Of a DNA stretch of 64,000 bases, positions 29,487-43,532 are shown piece by piece. Source of the stretch: Apium graveolens (taxonomy: Eukaryota; Streptophyta; Magnoliopsida; Apiales; Apiaceae). The stretch is taken from contig NC_133657.1 in the NCBI RefSeq assembly GCF_009905375.1, forward strand, positions 69,562,257 through 69,626,256. The letters run 5' to 3'. The notes below the pieces were generated by a model. The model made no database searches and was not told the DNA's origin. It worked only from the letters and a program-made list of their open reading frames with translations. The first letter of the stretch is position 1, and each line of letters begins with the position of its first letter. Position numbers and translations under genes: made by a program.

Positions 29487-32400
29487 TGTAAGAACCCAAA
29501 ATTTTGACATTTGTAAAAGACCTTTATGAATAGTAACCTTGCGGTTTAATAAAAACTTTTGCGACCACACTATATACGAGTTTTTAATTTAAGATTCCGA
29601 GTTGATATTGTGATTATACGTACCAAATGAATGTATGTAAACACTCTTCGTTTTCGAAGAAAACTAACTTTGAAAATTGACCGTATTCACGAACCATCGA
29701 GGATTACGGGAATCACAATATAATTATGAATTTAAAGCCCTATAGATTTATATCCAAGAAAGATACTTAAAACATAAAGAATAAATACGAAAGGATTAAC
29801 GCCGCAAACCGTTTACGAGAAATTATTACAAAAATGATTAAGTGACCGAACAAACGCGTAAACGAATAAATAAACGTATCACACTAACTAAACATGGTAG
29901 AAAAGTAACCATGGTTATTTTATCAAATACTAAGCTAGAGATGTAGGAATGATCATCCAAGGCTAAGAATAGTGAGCTAAAGCCTAAAAGACCAACTAGT
30001 TAGCTTGTAACCTAGGAATGCTAGCTAGAATTGTCCAAAGATTTGCCAACATTATCTATTCCTAGGATATATACTAGAAGATATACAAGTCACATAATAC
30101 AATCTTCCAAGAGAAGCATTCAAGAAGCAACAAACTCTCTCTCTCTCTCTCACACAAAACACCATACTGATTTTCAAGAACACCATGGAAAGAAAACATC
30201 ATATGTCATGATCTACTCATTCAAAAATCACTAAATTTTTACTAAACCTCTTTCATATCGTGGGTAAGTCACACACCCAATTTCATGCCCATCCATGAAG
30301 TTCTCAATTTTATAAAAATGTTTTAAGTTGAGAGTGAATAGTAACTACGAAAATCACTAACTTGTTTTCTTGATTTTTCATGAAAGATTAAGGCTCCTAA
30401 AGCTAGACCAAGGCTTTATCAAGGATCTTAGGACTTTATTAAGTACTAAAAAGCTTCAAGGAAGGTATAAACATTCATCCAAACTTTGTTTAAGTTTTAA
30501 GTTTCAAGAAAAGTAGGGATCTTGGATATAAGTATGGTTTTGATGATTGATTTGATATTATCTTGATGTTTAGTTAATTAGTTTTAAGGTTGATGATTGT
30601 TGCCTCAATAACATGATGTTCTTGAGAGGATTTAGTGTTGATATGATTATTTGATGATTTTTGATGGTGGTATAATGATTTAAGACGTAAACGAAACTCG
30701 AATCGTAATCGTAACCTCGTTAAAATGAACAAAACTCAACTTAAGTTTCTGCAGAAGTTCCTGAATTTATAAACTGTATTTTTTTAAAAACACATGATTA
30801 TTATAGAAAATGTTATAAGGATCGTTTAGGCGCTTGAATCGCTTGATTCCGATTTACGGATCAAAAGTTAGGACCGTTTTAGTAAAAGGGATTTACGCGA
30901 CAAAACTGCTACAAATTACGAACGTTTTAAATATAAATGATCGACTTAAAAATATTTAAAAATCATGAAATTTTTACAGAGATTAATAAATATAGTTTAT
31001 TAGCTGAAATAAAAATTTCAAGTAAAAATGTTGATTTTTAAATTTTATAAAAATGTCGGAGCCGAGGTCGCGCGGAGTATGAACGTCAAAAACAACCCCC
31101 TGTTCGGAAATTGCCACTTGGGATTTTCACCCATGTTACCAGAAAACTATTTTCAAATGATGTGTTCTAAATTTTTTCTAGATCGCGCATGCAAAAACTT
31201 TATATAGTTAACGGTTTGAGAGATATCAATGTTTTAGTGAAAGCGGTTTGAATAGTAAAACTTCGCAGTTGACCGAACTTTCGAAATGCTTTTCATCTAA
31301 TTAAATTCATTTTATCGAAATGAAACTTTTAAGATAAATATTAAAAGCACTCAAGAAGCTCCTCGAGGTGGTTTCGTATTAAAATACTAATTTTATGATT
31401 TATTAAAAATGATAGAGTGCGAGTCGCGTAATAATATTATTCGGTAAAGTCAAATCTTGAAGACCACTTTGACCGTCCGTTTCGACCAAGGAGTGATACT
31501 TATTTCGAGTCGGTCGAATAATGAAAATTATAAAGTATTGAACTTATTAGGAATATAAGTTGGTGATGAGAGTAGGAATACTGATTAAGATTATGATGTT
31601 TGTTGATTAGAAAATCCGGAACGAGAGGAAGTCAGGAAACGTATCTTGGACTCTAGGCAAGTTTTCATACCCTAACTTTTTGAAACTATTGTGTTGTGTT
31701 TGTTTTCAAATAATGACGATATATACATGATGCTATATTTACGATGTTTCACGAATTATGTTATATAATATCATACGATATGATAATGATTTTGGTATAT
31801 TAATATTACCGAATTTCAATCGATAACGCTAGAGAGTAGCGTTGTATATATAACGAGTATATTTTAGACCGAGGATCGGTCAGTATAATTTTATGAAAAC
31901 CCGGAAGTATTTCGGAGGTGTTTTATTTAAGAATACAAACGCTATAGTAGAGCGTGATATATAAGTTATAAGACCGAGAGTCGGTGAGTTTTTATAAAGT
32001 ATAAACTTGGGAATCATCCCGGAGATGTTTTGGACAATTAAAAGTCCGTACTTATTTTATTCCAAGTGACTCGACGTCCACTTACGAAATATTAAACACC
32101 TCGAACTTTTATTAAAGCAATTCCCAAAGATCGTATTCCCTCAACTATACTTTATTGCTCGAATAATAAATATTTGTTAACTATTCATTTATTATGAATG
32201 AAGTATTCTCCAGCGAATATTTATTTCAAACTCGATTAAATATTAAAGATTATTATATTACTTAAACATAAATTAGTTGAGGAATATTATTTCAATATTC
32301 TTTTAAAAGTATAACTATTCGAGGTTTAATTATTTAATAATTCATATTTAATTATTAATTATTTATTAAAGGATTTATTTATGATTTAAAAATCATAAAA

Positions 32401-33603
32401 CCTGATCTAAAATACTTTCTGATTTTCGGAAAATCATTCGAATAATTTCAAATCGTCGAAGAATATTATCTCGACTTATTTTATATATTTTGAATATAGT
32501 TTCAAAGGAAACTCCCCCTTATTTAATTAATCTGTTGACAATGGTCAACTCACATCCTTATTACTTCTTCCGAAAATTCTCGGAAGTACATATATATACA
32601 TACAAATCAAAGTGTACCTATCCACAAGCAATATGCTTGGAGAACAATATAAGTTCCAGATATATGATGGGATTTTTACAAGGACAAGGAGGGGTAGACT
32701 CCAATACTTCGTGGACTGGGGAGACTACCAATTTACTACCACATGAGAAGGTATCTTATATACTGATGAACATGTGGAGTATGCGTACCTGAGAGAGATG
32801 GACGGAAAACCGTGTCTTGAGAGGGATAGACTCGAAGTGTGTACCTGAGAGGGATGGACACAGAAAAGGCCCGAATGCGTCCAGGGTGATAACTGATAAT
32901 AAAAAGGGAATCATCCTTCTACTAGTAGAAAAGGTTACTATTTCCGTAGTACGACTGATCATCGTGTGCGGTGGCCCCCGTGAATGTCCTATATTCTTCC
33001 AATTGGAATTGAGATGCAATACCGTAACCCAAGCCTAGGTGCTGGGTTTACCATTAAGGTATTTGCAGACTAATAAGTCAATCAAAGAATTATTTTGAAA
33101 AGAGGTGTGTATCACCAAGAAAACTACTTTGAATAAATACGTATCCTTGTACGAAGTAATATAATTTCCTTTAACAGTCTTTTCACACTGTTGATTATTA
33201 TGGCGGAGCATTATTGCTAACTCTTGCTTTCTTTTAAATGTCACAACACAACAGATTACCAGTATGCCGGCATGGGACTTAGTCACTTGAAATCGTGGGG
33301 AGAATCCCTTACAACTTTATCTCAGGTGGACCAAAGTATCCATATAGGTACAAGATGTTAGAAGTAATTATTATAACTTCATGTAGAGGTTACGAATATT
33401 GTTTAAGATCCTGTAAAGTACATTTAAGTTTTAATAACATATGATACTTATTTTACGTCATTTCTAAGGCTATAACCTGTGTGTGTGTGAGATTGGGGGT
33501 CTGTGATATGGAATTATTGGATTATTGAGTTAATGCAGGTTACACATGATTGAAGGATTGTGTGATGACCCAGATTCCTGACCCCGGATTTGGGGGCGTT
33601 ACA
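29487..33603 (+). repeat. 5' LTR of G4 (4.1 kb)
   Basis: TGTAAGAACCC...GGGGGCGTTACA, 4117 bp. TATA-like GGATATATACTAGAAG lies near 30065, followed by a (CT)n block near 30131. Candidate donor CGTGG|GTAAGT (GT at 30264); exon 30387-30464 between CATGAAAG and GGAAG|GTATA; exon 31611-31656 (46 nt) between TTGATTAG and CTAG|GCAAGT; acceptor-like CACAACACAACAG ending 33254, then an ATG at 33264 whose H3-like frame is destroyed. Three copies of a GAGAGGGATGGACAC-like repeat lie at about 32788-32870. Confidence 0.9.
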
Positions 33604-36600
33604 GAAATGGTATCAGAGCAATAAGTTATAGTACTTAGAGACGAGAGTGTTAGGAATCTATCTAAATGCGAGATTACGTAAGAGCTCATATAGAGCTCAT
33701 CATTGGACTACAGGATGTAGCCCCAAGGTGTAGGTTAGGATAAGTGTATATTTGAGGTATTAAAGTGTGACTAATAGAACCACTGGAGATTATCAGAATG
33801 ATGAGAAGAAAAAATAGAATCATATAAGATTTGGAAATTATGTGGATGTAGAACTCGGAGCTGAGTCTCCAGGGCATTTGGGGGAAATGGTATTATCAAC
33901 ACCAAATTTTCATTTGGACAACACGAACCTTGTTACTTGTAGTTCTTTATAGGTTGCCCATGAGAGGGCATCACATGTGAGAACCATGAAGTCTAATTAT
34001 TAATATACAGTTGATGTTATTGACCCAAACTAGTTGAAGGAGTCATTTTACCAATAAGGATGTGAACATCGTATTAATCACGAATTCACCAGAGATAGTG
34101 TCCAATATACCCTTAAGGATATTTTCTATTAAGGAAGATTTGAATGTAATATAAGAATGTTATCGAGACGAATACACTACATGATATTATAAGTGTGCTT
34201 AACATGTAAGGTTATGATGCTTTAGCTCAGAGATCGAGAGCATCGAGAATTGATGGCATGTCTACAATTGAATGGCGTAAGATTACAATGAGCGATAGTT
34301 CGATCTTAGAACCTTTTAAAAGGATAGACCAGTGAGTCTAGAGTGGAATTCTTCGGTAGAAATGATGTCAGAGACTACGTATATATACTCGTAGACCTCT
34401 AATATATTTGGTAATGTATGTTCACTTACACACACATGCCACCAAACTTATGGACTGCATTAAGATCCCTAAGAGATCTCTTTGATCTGTTCCCAAGGAG
34501 AACTGACCACTTGTAGTTAGTAACGGCTGCGTGTAGCAGGCCTCTATCGGCTTAAAAGATGCTTTTGGAATATTTCTGAGTAAGGTCTTCGAGGTAAAAC
34601 ACCTGAATGACATATATACGTGCGAAAGTCAAGTTAGTAAGCGATTTTAAAATGATTTGAAAGAGACACTAGCTGAAATAAAGAATTACAAAGACGCAGA
34701 GGTGGTATCATCCTCAGACGGATAATAACGAGAGTTAGGATAATTTGTGAATTATTTTGGTACCTACTAATTGTCATGTTACTCCCTCCAAACCTTTGAT
34801 CATTCGTATTGCCTTGATAAGTCATATCGGGAAATCATTTTCGTTCCCTACTTTGAACTTCTGATGTGACCATCTTTAATAGTCTTTCTCTGCATCAGGA
34901 CTTATTCAATTCTTTTAGTTGATCAATGAACTTTCATTCATATATTATGATCTTCTTGTTCGGCTCAGAGCTATTTATACTTTATTTCAATCATCCAAGG
35001 AATTTTTTTTCTCTCCTCAATTTATTGAAAAATATTTATAATGAATATCTTCATTTGATTCTTCTTTCATACTTACTCTTCTCAGTCGAGATTGTAAATA
35101 TTTAACAAATTGTTAAAAACATGGATGATTAAATACCCATAGATTCCTCGAGAATCCTTTTTTCTAATCGGGATGAAATTATGTATTGAACTTTGAAATC
35201 ATAGTAAGGGTATCAATTTGATATTGGTATTCCGAATTCAATTCTATTTGAGAATCTAATAAAGTATATGAACGAGGACACCTCTGAGTGTACCCTTTTA
35301 TTGGCAAGAAATATTTGATAAGAGGCTATCGATTTTTCTGATGCCAAGACCACTCGATTCAGAGTTATAATTGTCTTTCTCGAACCAAATTGGAAAACTC
35401 TTTATTTTGAAATCGTCATCCAGGTAGCCACAAATTCTTTAGTGGTTACGATATTGAGATTTTCTTTTTTGAACAAACTGAAATATGCTTAGTTGTATAT
35501 GTTCTCATGAATGACTAGTTAATGTCCTAACTAGTCGAAATTTTAATTAATATGATGAAAGTCTAGCTAATCATTCTAGCTAGTTGCTATGGGCCAAACC
35601 AATTGTGCTGGCCATTTTCTTAGCTGGTTGATAATATTGTTTGATATGGACTAGTTATTATTTTGCTAGTTCCACTTCCAATCAAATTTTTATTATTCCA
35701 TAATACATTATATATGCAAGATTAATCGTTGATGGAATTTTAAAAGAATTATTTAATTGAGACCTAACTAGGTCGCCCACTCAAAAGAGAATTCATATTC
35801 AGTTTTATGAAATATTTTGTTCATGAAATGTTTTATTCTTTCGTTTATATAACGAATATCCATTTAAAATCATAAAATGATTGAAGAACAATATACTTCC
35901 TTATTTGTTAATTATTGGATAGAATTCCTTCTTTCAAAATAGCATCTCATTGAAACCTCAATGGTTAACCTTTGGTTGAGAATGTTATTCGAAATTTCTT
36001 TCATTACTTGAAAAGAAAAGTATTCTTTCATTGGGGAAATCTTACAAGTATTGTTCGTAGGATGTTATTATTCAGCAATCAATGCTTTCAAGGAATATTC
36101 TCTATAACATCATAATATAAAATTCTAAGGACATTAAAGGATAATCCTTGTTGTATTCTTCCTTTCAAGTAATAAATCTTTTGAGTGTTGCGACTCTTTT
36201 ATTCAGAGCTCATTGTTTCTTCAGATATTAGATTTTGAAATCTTGTTAAGAATGTCTAAATTACATCGACATCGTGAAAATCATTCTTCCAAGGCTAATT
36301 GCCTTCCGAACAAAGAGAGGTATAGTTAATAACTGATTATTGTAATATGAGATTGAAAAACTCAGTGTTATGATGGTGTAATCGAAGCATCGTGATGAGT
36401 AAATTATTTTGAAAAGGGAATACCATGTTGGGTTATCATCCTAAGGATCTTTAACATGATTATTAAAGAACGATAATAAAGATACCAACGTGATTAGTAA
36501 GGTACGCTTCTGTGAAACACTATCAACATAAGTACTAATGAATTCGAGAAAGACCAAGCATGTATGAATTCGAGGAATATGATTTTGTGTCAAGTATAAT

Positions 36601-36754
36601 GATATGTCTATGTGACTTAAGTACCGTGACATAAGGTATTCTAATAATAATCTAGAATAATCGCGATAAGGTTCGCACTGAAAGGGACAAAAAGTTTAAT
36701 TTATGAGAAAAATTTGGATATTTTTTATTGAACACGAGATAGAGGCTATAGTAA
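33604..36754 (+). other. G4 leader and degenerate 5' interior
   Basis: Begins with a leader resembling that of G1 (AGAGCTCATCATTGGACTAC near 33690). No leader ORF, gag, protease or RT can be recognised with confidence; every frame is closed within about 60 codons. The stretch 34800-36350 is very AT-rich. A group of short CTAG-type inverted repeats lies at about 35505-35780. Confidence 0.55.
33608..33619 (+). other. Primer binding site of G4
   Basis: TGGTATCAGAGC, 4 nt after the LTR end; perfect initiator tRNA-Met site. Confidence 0.92.
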
Positions 36755-36830
36755 AATTGATCAAGAGTTGTGATTGAGAAATCTATTATCAAGGCCAATA
36801 TGGTGGCCGACACTTTAAGTTGTAAAAGAT
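36755..36830 (+). pseudogene. G4 pol remnant, end of RNase H
   Basis: A short match to the RNase H C-terminus, LIKSCDxEIYYQG then, after a frameshift, KANMVADTLS, equivalent to the [18 protein letters not shown] segment of G1 at 16921. Coding is destroyed on both sides. Confidence 0.6.
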
Positions 36831-38040
36831 AGATTGAGATTAATAAATTTTAGGATAACTGATGGAAAATATCGCATGAATGAATTTTGAAGTTGAGACA
36901 AGGTGAATAGAACCCTTTATTAGGTAACTGGAAGACTTGATGATGCCTAGAAACTTAAAAGGATGTTAGTCATGACCGAATATGAAAGGGATGTCATTGA
37001 TTAGGCAGTAAGTACTCGACATGGTTGAAAGTGAAAAAGGAAAGGCGAGGTTTAAAATTTTGACGATTGCGGTCTGTAAATGAGCCGAATGGGAGTAAGA
37101 GTTTATTATAATGAATTCTGGAGGAGGATTATCAGGAACCAAGCCATCGTGCTATTTTAGGATATTGAGTAATAGGTTAAATAAGACTGCTTATTTTACT
37201 ATATAAAGGATAGATCTCCGCTCTATAAAATTGTTATGAACGCGGAAGAGATAATTGGTGATAGAGAGGCCCCGTGATATTGCGCCAAATAAGGATTGCG
37301 AGAAAGGACGAACAGAGGCATGACTTAAAGTTCTCAAATCGACATGTAGGATGGGAGGACTATCCAGACCATTGAAGATACGTCTATCGGCTTGCCTTTT
37401 ATTTGGAACGGTTAGGAGAATCGCCTATCGTTGATGGAAAATTCATACAGATGTACTTACCACGCGAGCATACGGAAAATAGATGTCGATATCCCTTACG
37501 AAGGACAACGTGGAGGAACGAAGGATGTTATGGTTAGAGCTGACTGAAGGCAAAGAAGATCATACACGCCCTTTAAAAGGCCACTAGTAGCAGTTACCAA
37601 TAAACGTGAGTATGTCTAAGGCACTAGCGAGAATAACAAGTATGACCCAATATATATCGTAGTACTCTAGATATTATACGGGGAATGACTAAAAAAAAAG
37701 TCCGACCGATAGCGGAAGCTGAGCGTTCCACGACTCTAAAAGCGTATCAATCAATTGCGTATGAAATGGTGCTTCCTTCAAGATTGCAACAGGACCCGAC
37801 GTGCCTTACGTTACTACGGGAAGAAATGTTAAATCTGACGCTAAACATGTAATAGGATACGAGCGTGTAAAAATGCAACGAGAACTTCTTACATAAAATA
37901 ATAAGACAGAGATGATGCGCCAAAATGGGAAAATGTTAAGGAACGAAACTCTAGCACTAGTAGGAGCGATGGAGGGGGAAACGAATAAGTTGAAGGATGA
38001 TTCCAAATACTAGAAGATGCGCTAATCGTCCATATTATCG
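36831..38040 (+). other. G4 degenerate pol interior
   Basis: By position this should be the RNase H/integrase linker and integrase N-terminus. Frames are closed throughout and I cannot assign individual motifs. Confidence 0.5.
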
Positions 38041-38759
38041 ATTTTTAAGGGAAATGAAGTGACCAGTTGACGTTAATCGAATTATCGACGATAACGAGTT
38101 ATCATGCAGGCATTGGAACGGCTACAAAGCTTTGTACGGAAGAAAGAATCGTTCTCCCTTAGGTTGGGAAGAAGTTGGTTAGCAGAGGATACTTGGACCA
38201 TAGTTGAGTCAACAGACCAAAGAAATCCCTAGAACTTATCAGAACCCGACCCTAGAACTTATCAGAACCCGGCTAGTAGTAGCCCGGGATAAACAATAAC
38301 GATATACGAACCAGAACTATAAAGTCAGAAAGTACGAAATAACAGACCAAGTATTGTTGAAAGTACCTCCCGGGAAGGGAGTGATGAGATTCTAAAGGGA
38401 AAGAAATGTTGAACCCAAGGTTTATTGGGCTAGTTAAAATATTTAAAGGACTAAGAAAAGTGGCTTATAAATTAGCACCATCGTCGAACGGTCGCCAAGA
38501 TTATAACGAGTACCATGAATCAAGGTTAGGGAATTTAACCGTCAACGCCAAACATATGATTGAAACTGAGCTAATAAACTTACAGCCAGACTTAGTGTAT
38601 TGTCGAGTAACGTGTAGAGGTCATAGGTCTACAAGAACGAGTACCCGAAAATATATTTGACATACAAGTGGAAATTTTATGAAGAGATCCAATTCTGCTA
38701 AGTGGTCATGTGAGAAGCGTATCCCCGCCTATTTCGAAACTGATTCCGGGACGGAATCC
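38041..38759 (+). pseudogene. G4 integrase end and chromodomain-region remnant
   Basis: Recognisable from the integrase end (YHAGIGT then, in another frame, ALYGRK, RSPLGWEEV at about 38100-38180) and the following segment (GVMRF, near 38381). There is a tandem duplication of the AGAACTTATCAGAACCCG phrase near 38232-38272. An 84-codon frame at 38406-38660 covers part of the GPY/F-chromodomain region but has lost the key residues. Confidence 0.6.
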
Positions 38760-38763
38760 TTTT

Positions 38764-38776
38764 AAAGGGGGAAGAC
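38764..38776 (+). other. Polypurine tract of G4
   Basis: AAAGGGGGAAGAC directly before the 3' LTR, again following CCGGGACGGAATCC. Confidence 0.85.
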
Positions 38777-41700
38777 TATAAGAACCCAAAATTTTAACAT
38801 CGGTAAAAGACCTTTATGAATAGTAACCTTGCAGTTTAATAAAAACTTTTGTGACCACACTATATACGAGTTTTTAATTTAAGATTCCGTTGATATTGTG
38901 ATTATACGTACCAAATGAGTGTATGTAAACGCTATTAGTTTTCGAAGAAAACTAACTTTGAAAATTGACCGTATTCACGAACCATCGAGGATTACGGGAA
39001 TCACAATATAATTACGAATTTAAAACCCTGCGGATTTATATCCAAGAACGATACTTCAAAACATAAAGAATAAATACAAAAAGATTTACGCCGCGAACCG
39101 TTTACGAGAAATTATTACGAAAACGATTAAGCGACCGAACAAACGCGTAAAACGTATCGCACTAACTAAACATGGGAGAAAAGTAACCATGGTTACTTTA
39201 TCAAATAGTAAGCTAGAGATGTAGGAATGATTATCCAAGGCTAAGAACAGTGAGTTAAAGCCTAAAAGGCCAACTAGTTAGCTTGTAATCTAGGAATGCT
39301 AGCTAAAATTGTCCAAAGATTTTCCAACATTATCTATTCCTAGGATATATACTAGAAGATATAAAAGTCACATAATACAATCTTCCAAGAGAAGCATTCA
39401 AGAAGCAACAAACTCTCTCTCTCACACATAAAACACCATGCTGATTTTCAAGAACGCCATGGAAAGAAAAATTCATATCTCATGATCTACTCATTCAAAA
39501 ATCACAAATATTTAACAAAACCTCTTTCATATCATGGGTAATCACGCACCAAATTTCATTCCCATTGATGAAGTTCTCACTTTTATAGAAATGTTTTAAG
39601 TTGAGGGTGAATAGTAACTCCGAAAATCACTAACTTGTTTTCTTGATTTTTCATGAAAGATTAAGGCTCCTAAAGCTAGACCAAGGCTTCATCAAGGATC
39701 TTAGGACTTTACTAAGTATTAAAAAGCTTCCAGTAAGGTATAAACATTCATCTAAACTTTGTTTAAGTTTTAAGTTTCAAGAAAAGTAAGGATCTTCGAT
39801 ATAAGTATGGTTTTGATGATTGATTTGATATTATCTTCATGTTTAGTTAATTAGTTTTAAGGTTGATGATTGTTGTCTCAATAACATGATGTTCTTGAGA
39901 GGATTTAGTGTTGAGATGCTGATTTGATGATTGTTGATGGTGGTATAATGATTTAAGACGTAAACGAAACTCGAATCATAATCGTAACCTCGTTAAAACG
40001 AACAAAACTCAACTTAAGTTTCTGCAGAAGTTCCCAAATTTATAAACTGTAGTTTATTAAAACGTAACTCTTGATTATGATAGATAATGTAATAAGGATC
40101 GTTTAGGCGCTTGAATCGCTTGATTCCGATTTACGGATCAAAAGTTATGACCATTTTAGTAAAAGAGATTTAGGCGACAAAACTGCTACAAATTATGAAC
40201 TTTTTAAATATACATGATCGACTTAAAAATATTTAAAAATCATAAATATTTTACAGGGAGTGAGAAATAGAGTTTATTAGCTGTCATAAAAATTTCAAGT
40301 AAAAATGTTGATTTTTCAATTTTATAAAAATGTCGGATCCGAGGTCGCGCGGAGTATGAACGTTAAAAACAACCCCCTGTGAGGAAACTGCCACTTCGGG
40401 ATTTTCACCCCCTGTTACTAGAAAACTATTTTCAATTGATGTGTTCTAAATTTTGTCTAGATCGTGCACGCGAAAATGGTGTAACAATTGAGTTAACGGT
40501 TTGAGAGATATCAATGTTTTAGTGAAAGCAGTTTGAATAGTAAAACTCCGTAGTTGACCGCACTTTCGAAATACTTTTCGCCTAATTAAATTCATTTTAT
40601 AAAAATGAAACTTTTATGATAAATATTAAAAGCACTCAAGAAGCTCCTCGAGGTAGTTTTGTATTAAAATAATAATTTTATGATTTATTAAAAATGATAG
40701 AGTGCGAGTCGCGTAATAGTAATATTCGGTAAAGTCAAATCTTGACCACTTTGACGGTCCGTTTCGACCAAGGAGTGATACTTATTTCGAGTCGGTCGAA
40801 TAATGAAAATTATGAAGTATTGAACTTATTAGGAATATAAGTTGGTGGTGAGAGTAGGAATACTGATTAAGATTATGATGTATGTTGATTAGAAAACCCG
40901 GAACGAGAGGAAGTCAGGAAACGTATCTTGGACTCCAGGCAAGTTTTCAAACCCTACCTTTTTGAAACTGTTATGTTGAGTTTGTTTTCGAATAATATCG
41001 ATATATACATGATGCTATATTTACGATGTTTTACGAATTATGTTATATAATATCATACGATATGATAATGATTTTGGTATATGGATATTACCGAATTTCA
41101 ATCGATAACGCTAGAGAGTAGCGTTGTATATATAAGGAGTATATTTTAGACCGAGAATCGGTCAGTATAATTTTTATGAAGACCCGGAAGTATTCCGCAG
41201 GTGTTTTATTTAAGAATACAAACGCTATAGTAGAGCGTGATATATAAGTTATAAGACCGAGAGTTGGTCAGTTTTTATAAAATATAAACTCGGGAATCAT
41301 CCCGGAGATGTTTTGAACCATTAAAATTCCGTACTTATTTTATTCCAAGGGACTCGACGTCCACTTACGAAATATTAAACACCTCGAACTTTTATTAAAG
41401 CAATTTCCAAAGATCGTATTCCCTCAACTATACTTTATTGCTCGAATAATAAATATTTATTAACTATTCAATTATTATGGATGAAGTATTCTCCAGCGAA
41501 TATTTATTTCAAACTCGATTAAATATTAAAGATTATTATATTAATTAAACATAAATAAGTTGAGGAATATTATTTCAATATTCTTTAAAAGTATAACTAT
41601 TCAAGGTTTAATTATTTAATTATTAATTATTTATTAAAGGATTTATTTATGATTTAAAAATCATAAAACCTGATCTAAAATACTTTCTGATTTTCGGAAA

Positions 41701-42256
41701 ATCATTCGAATAATTTCATATCGTCGAAGAATATTATCTCGACTTATTTTATATATTTTGAATATAGTTTCAAAAGAAACTCCCCCTCATTTAATTAATC
41801 TGTTGACAACGGTCAACTCACATTCTTAGTACTTCCTCCGAAAATTCTCGAAAGTACATATATATACATACAAATCAAAGTGTACCTATCAACAAGCAAT
41901 ATGTTTGGGGAACAATATAAGTTCCAGATATATGATGAGATTCTTACTAGGACAAGGAGGGGTAGACTCCAGTACTTCGTGGACTGGGGAGACTACCAAT
42001 TAACTACCACATGAGAAGGTTTCTTATATACCGATGAACATGTGGAGTATGCGTACCTGAGAGGGATGGACACAAAACCGTGTCTTGAGAGGGATAGACA
42101 CAAAGTGTGTACCTGAGAGGGGTGGACACAGAAAAGGCCCAAATGCGGCCAGGGTGATTACCGATAATAAAAAGGGAATCGTCCTTCTACTAGTAGAAAA
42201 GGTTTCTATTTTCGTAGTACGACTGATCATCGTGTGCGGTGGCTCCAGTGAATGTC
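38777..42256 (+). repeat. 3' LTR of G4, interrupted by copia-2
   Basis: Colinear with 29487-32984 of the 5' LTR, beginning TATAAGAACCC. The exon-like blocks are kept: 39660-39737 and 40893-40938 (46 nt) with the same AG|GTATA and AG|GCAAGT borders. It stops at GTGAATGTC where copia-2 begins. The last part, with the H3-like position, is outside the window. Confidence 0.9.
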
Positions 42257-43532
42257 TGTTAGGTCTCAATATGTTTGTAGAAGGGGGGTTGAATACAAAC
42301 AATACTGTTTAATCGAATAAAATGCGGAATAAAAAATGTGGAACAAAATTCAAGTTAAATAAAATTATTATTAAACTTGAAAGGTGTTACAACAACGGTA
42401 TCGTTTATAAGGGATTAATCTCAAATCAATTATTACAAATCTAGAATAAATTCGAAATGAACTTTTTCTATTTTTGCAATAAAAAGATCAAATGCTAAAA
42501 GCGATTTGAGATTAAGTTTTAGGGATTTCGATCCGCTAGATAGTTACACAAGAAAAAGAAAAGTATTTCTAGTGGATTGGATTTAACAATAAATACTAGA
42601 AATAAATGATCTGTGAATTTGCAATAATTTCTCTGCAGGTTTCTTTTGTTCTGTGTTATGCTGAAAGATATTCAATGCTATGCTCTGATGATGAATTATG
42701 TTGCTTCTGCTTCTTTTTATCAAACAGCCGAATAGAATGAACTGCAATGACAATCCAATTAGCTCAGCAAGACAATCCATTTGAACTAGAAAGACTTTCG
42801 GTAGGACTATCAAATTTCCAGTAGAACTTTCAGCAAGACCATTGTTTGTACTAGCATGACTTTCGGTAGGACTATCAATTGTCATACCGATTGTCATATT
42901 AGTACAATCAGATTGTCTTGTTGAATTTAACTAGATTTTAATCCAATTTAAATTCTGAAAATCCTTAATATTAATTCTGAATTAATTAATCAATTAATTC
43001 AATTAATGAATAAATTAATCTTTGCAAATATAATTTATTTTCTTAATTAAATTATATGACTTAATTAATTAATAGAGAATTAATACTGATCTTGAGCAGC
43101 AACCATTCTTCTGAATATCTTCTGAAAATCACTGAAAATTATGAATCAATTCCACCACTTCAATGTTGACACTCGATGTACTGTCTGGTTCATGAGTGAC
43201 TAACTTCCGTGACGTTTCTTCATGCCTTGACCTTGATACTCTTGATTTTCTTCAGACTAAATCCTTGTAATTAATTGATACCCTGACGAGATCTTTGTCA
43301 CTTGATTAAATCCACAATCTTGATTTATATCACTGAGGCTTGATCAATTGCTTGAGCTTCTTCCAGTGAATTAAGTCATCAAGTCTGTAGAAGAACAATG
43401 TTACTTAATCCTTTGACATATGTTACTCTGTGAGATCTCTCTGACGATAGATCCACTATTTACTTATTACATTCTTATTTGAGTTGAGTTAAATCCTCGA
43501 ATAAACAAATAGGCTATGACATATGCCTTTCA
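42257..43532 (-). repeat. 3' LTR of copia-2
   Basis: 1276 bp, plus strand TGTTAGGTCTC...ATGCCTTTCA. It shares the block AGAAGGGGGGTTGAAT with the copia-1 LTR near the same end and carries the copia-2 signature motif at about 42790-42910. Confidence 0.88.
42790..42910. repeat. copia-2 signature-motif cluster in the LTR
   Basis: Copies of GACTTTCGGTAGGACTATC, AATTGTCATACCGATTGTCAT and related forms in both orientations. Cores ATTGTCAT, ATGACTTT and CGGTA recur within 120 bp. Matches the cluster at 62021-62346. Confidence 0.8.

Larger units (their letters stand above)
29487..42256 (+). mobile_element. G4: decayed Tekay-type gypsy element (3' end outside window)
   Basis: 5' LTR 29487-33603, PBS, internal region 33604-38776 with only fragments of pol, PPT, and 3' LTR from 38777 until copia-2 interrupts it at 42256. 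The rest of the 3' LTR (about 620 bp) lies right of the window. The two LTRs differ by many scattered substitutions and indels, clearly more than the G5 pair, so G4 is older. It sits in the G2 LTR; the base run GCTAC at 29482-29486 is the likely left target duplication. Confidence 0.88.

Noticed and set aside
34800..36350. A host gene in the AT-rich part of G4
   Set aside because: No frame exceeds about 60 codons, there is no splice-consistent coding signal, and it lies between PBS and PPT of one element.
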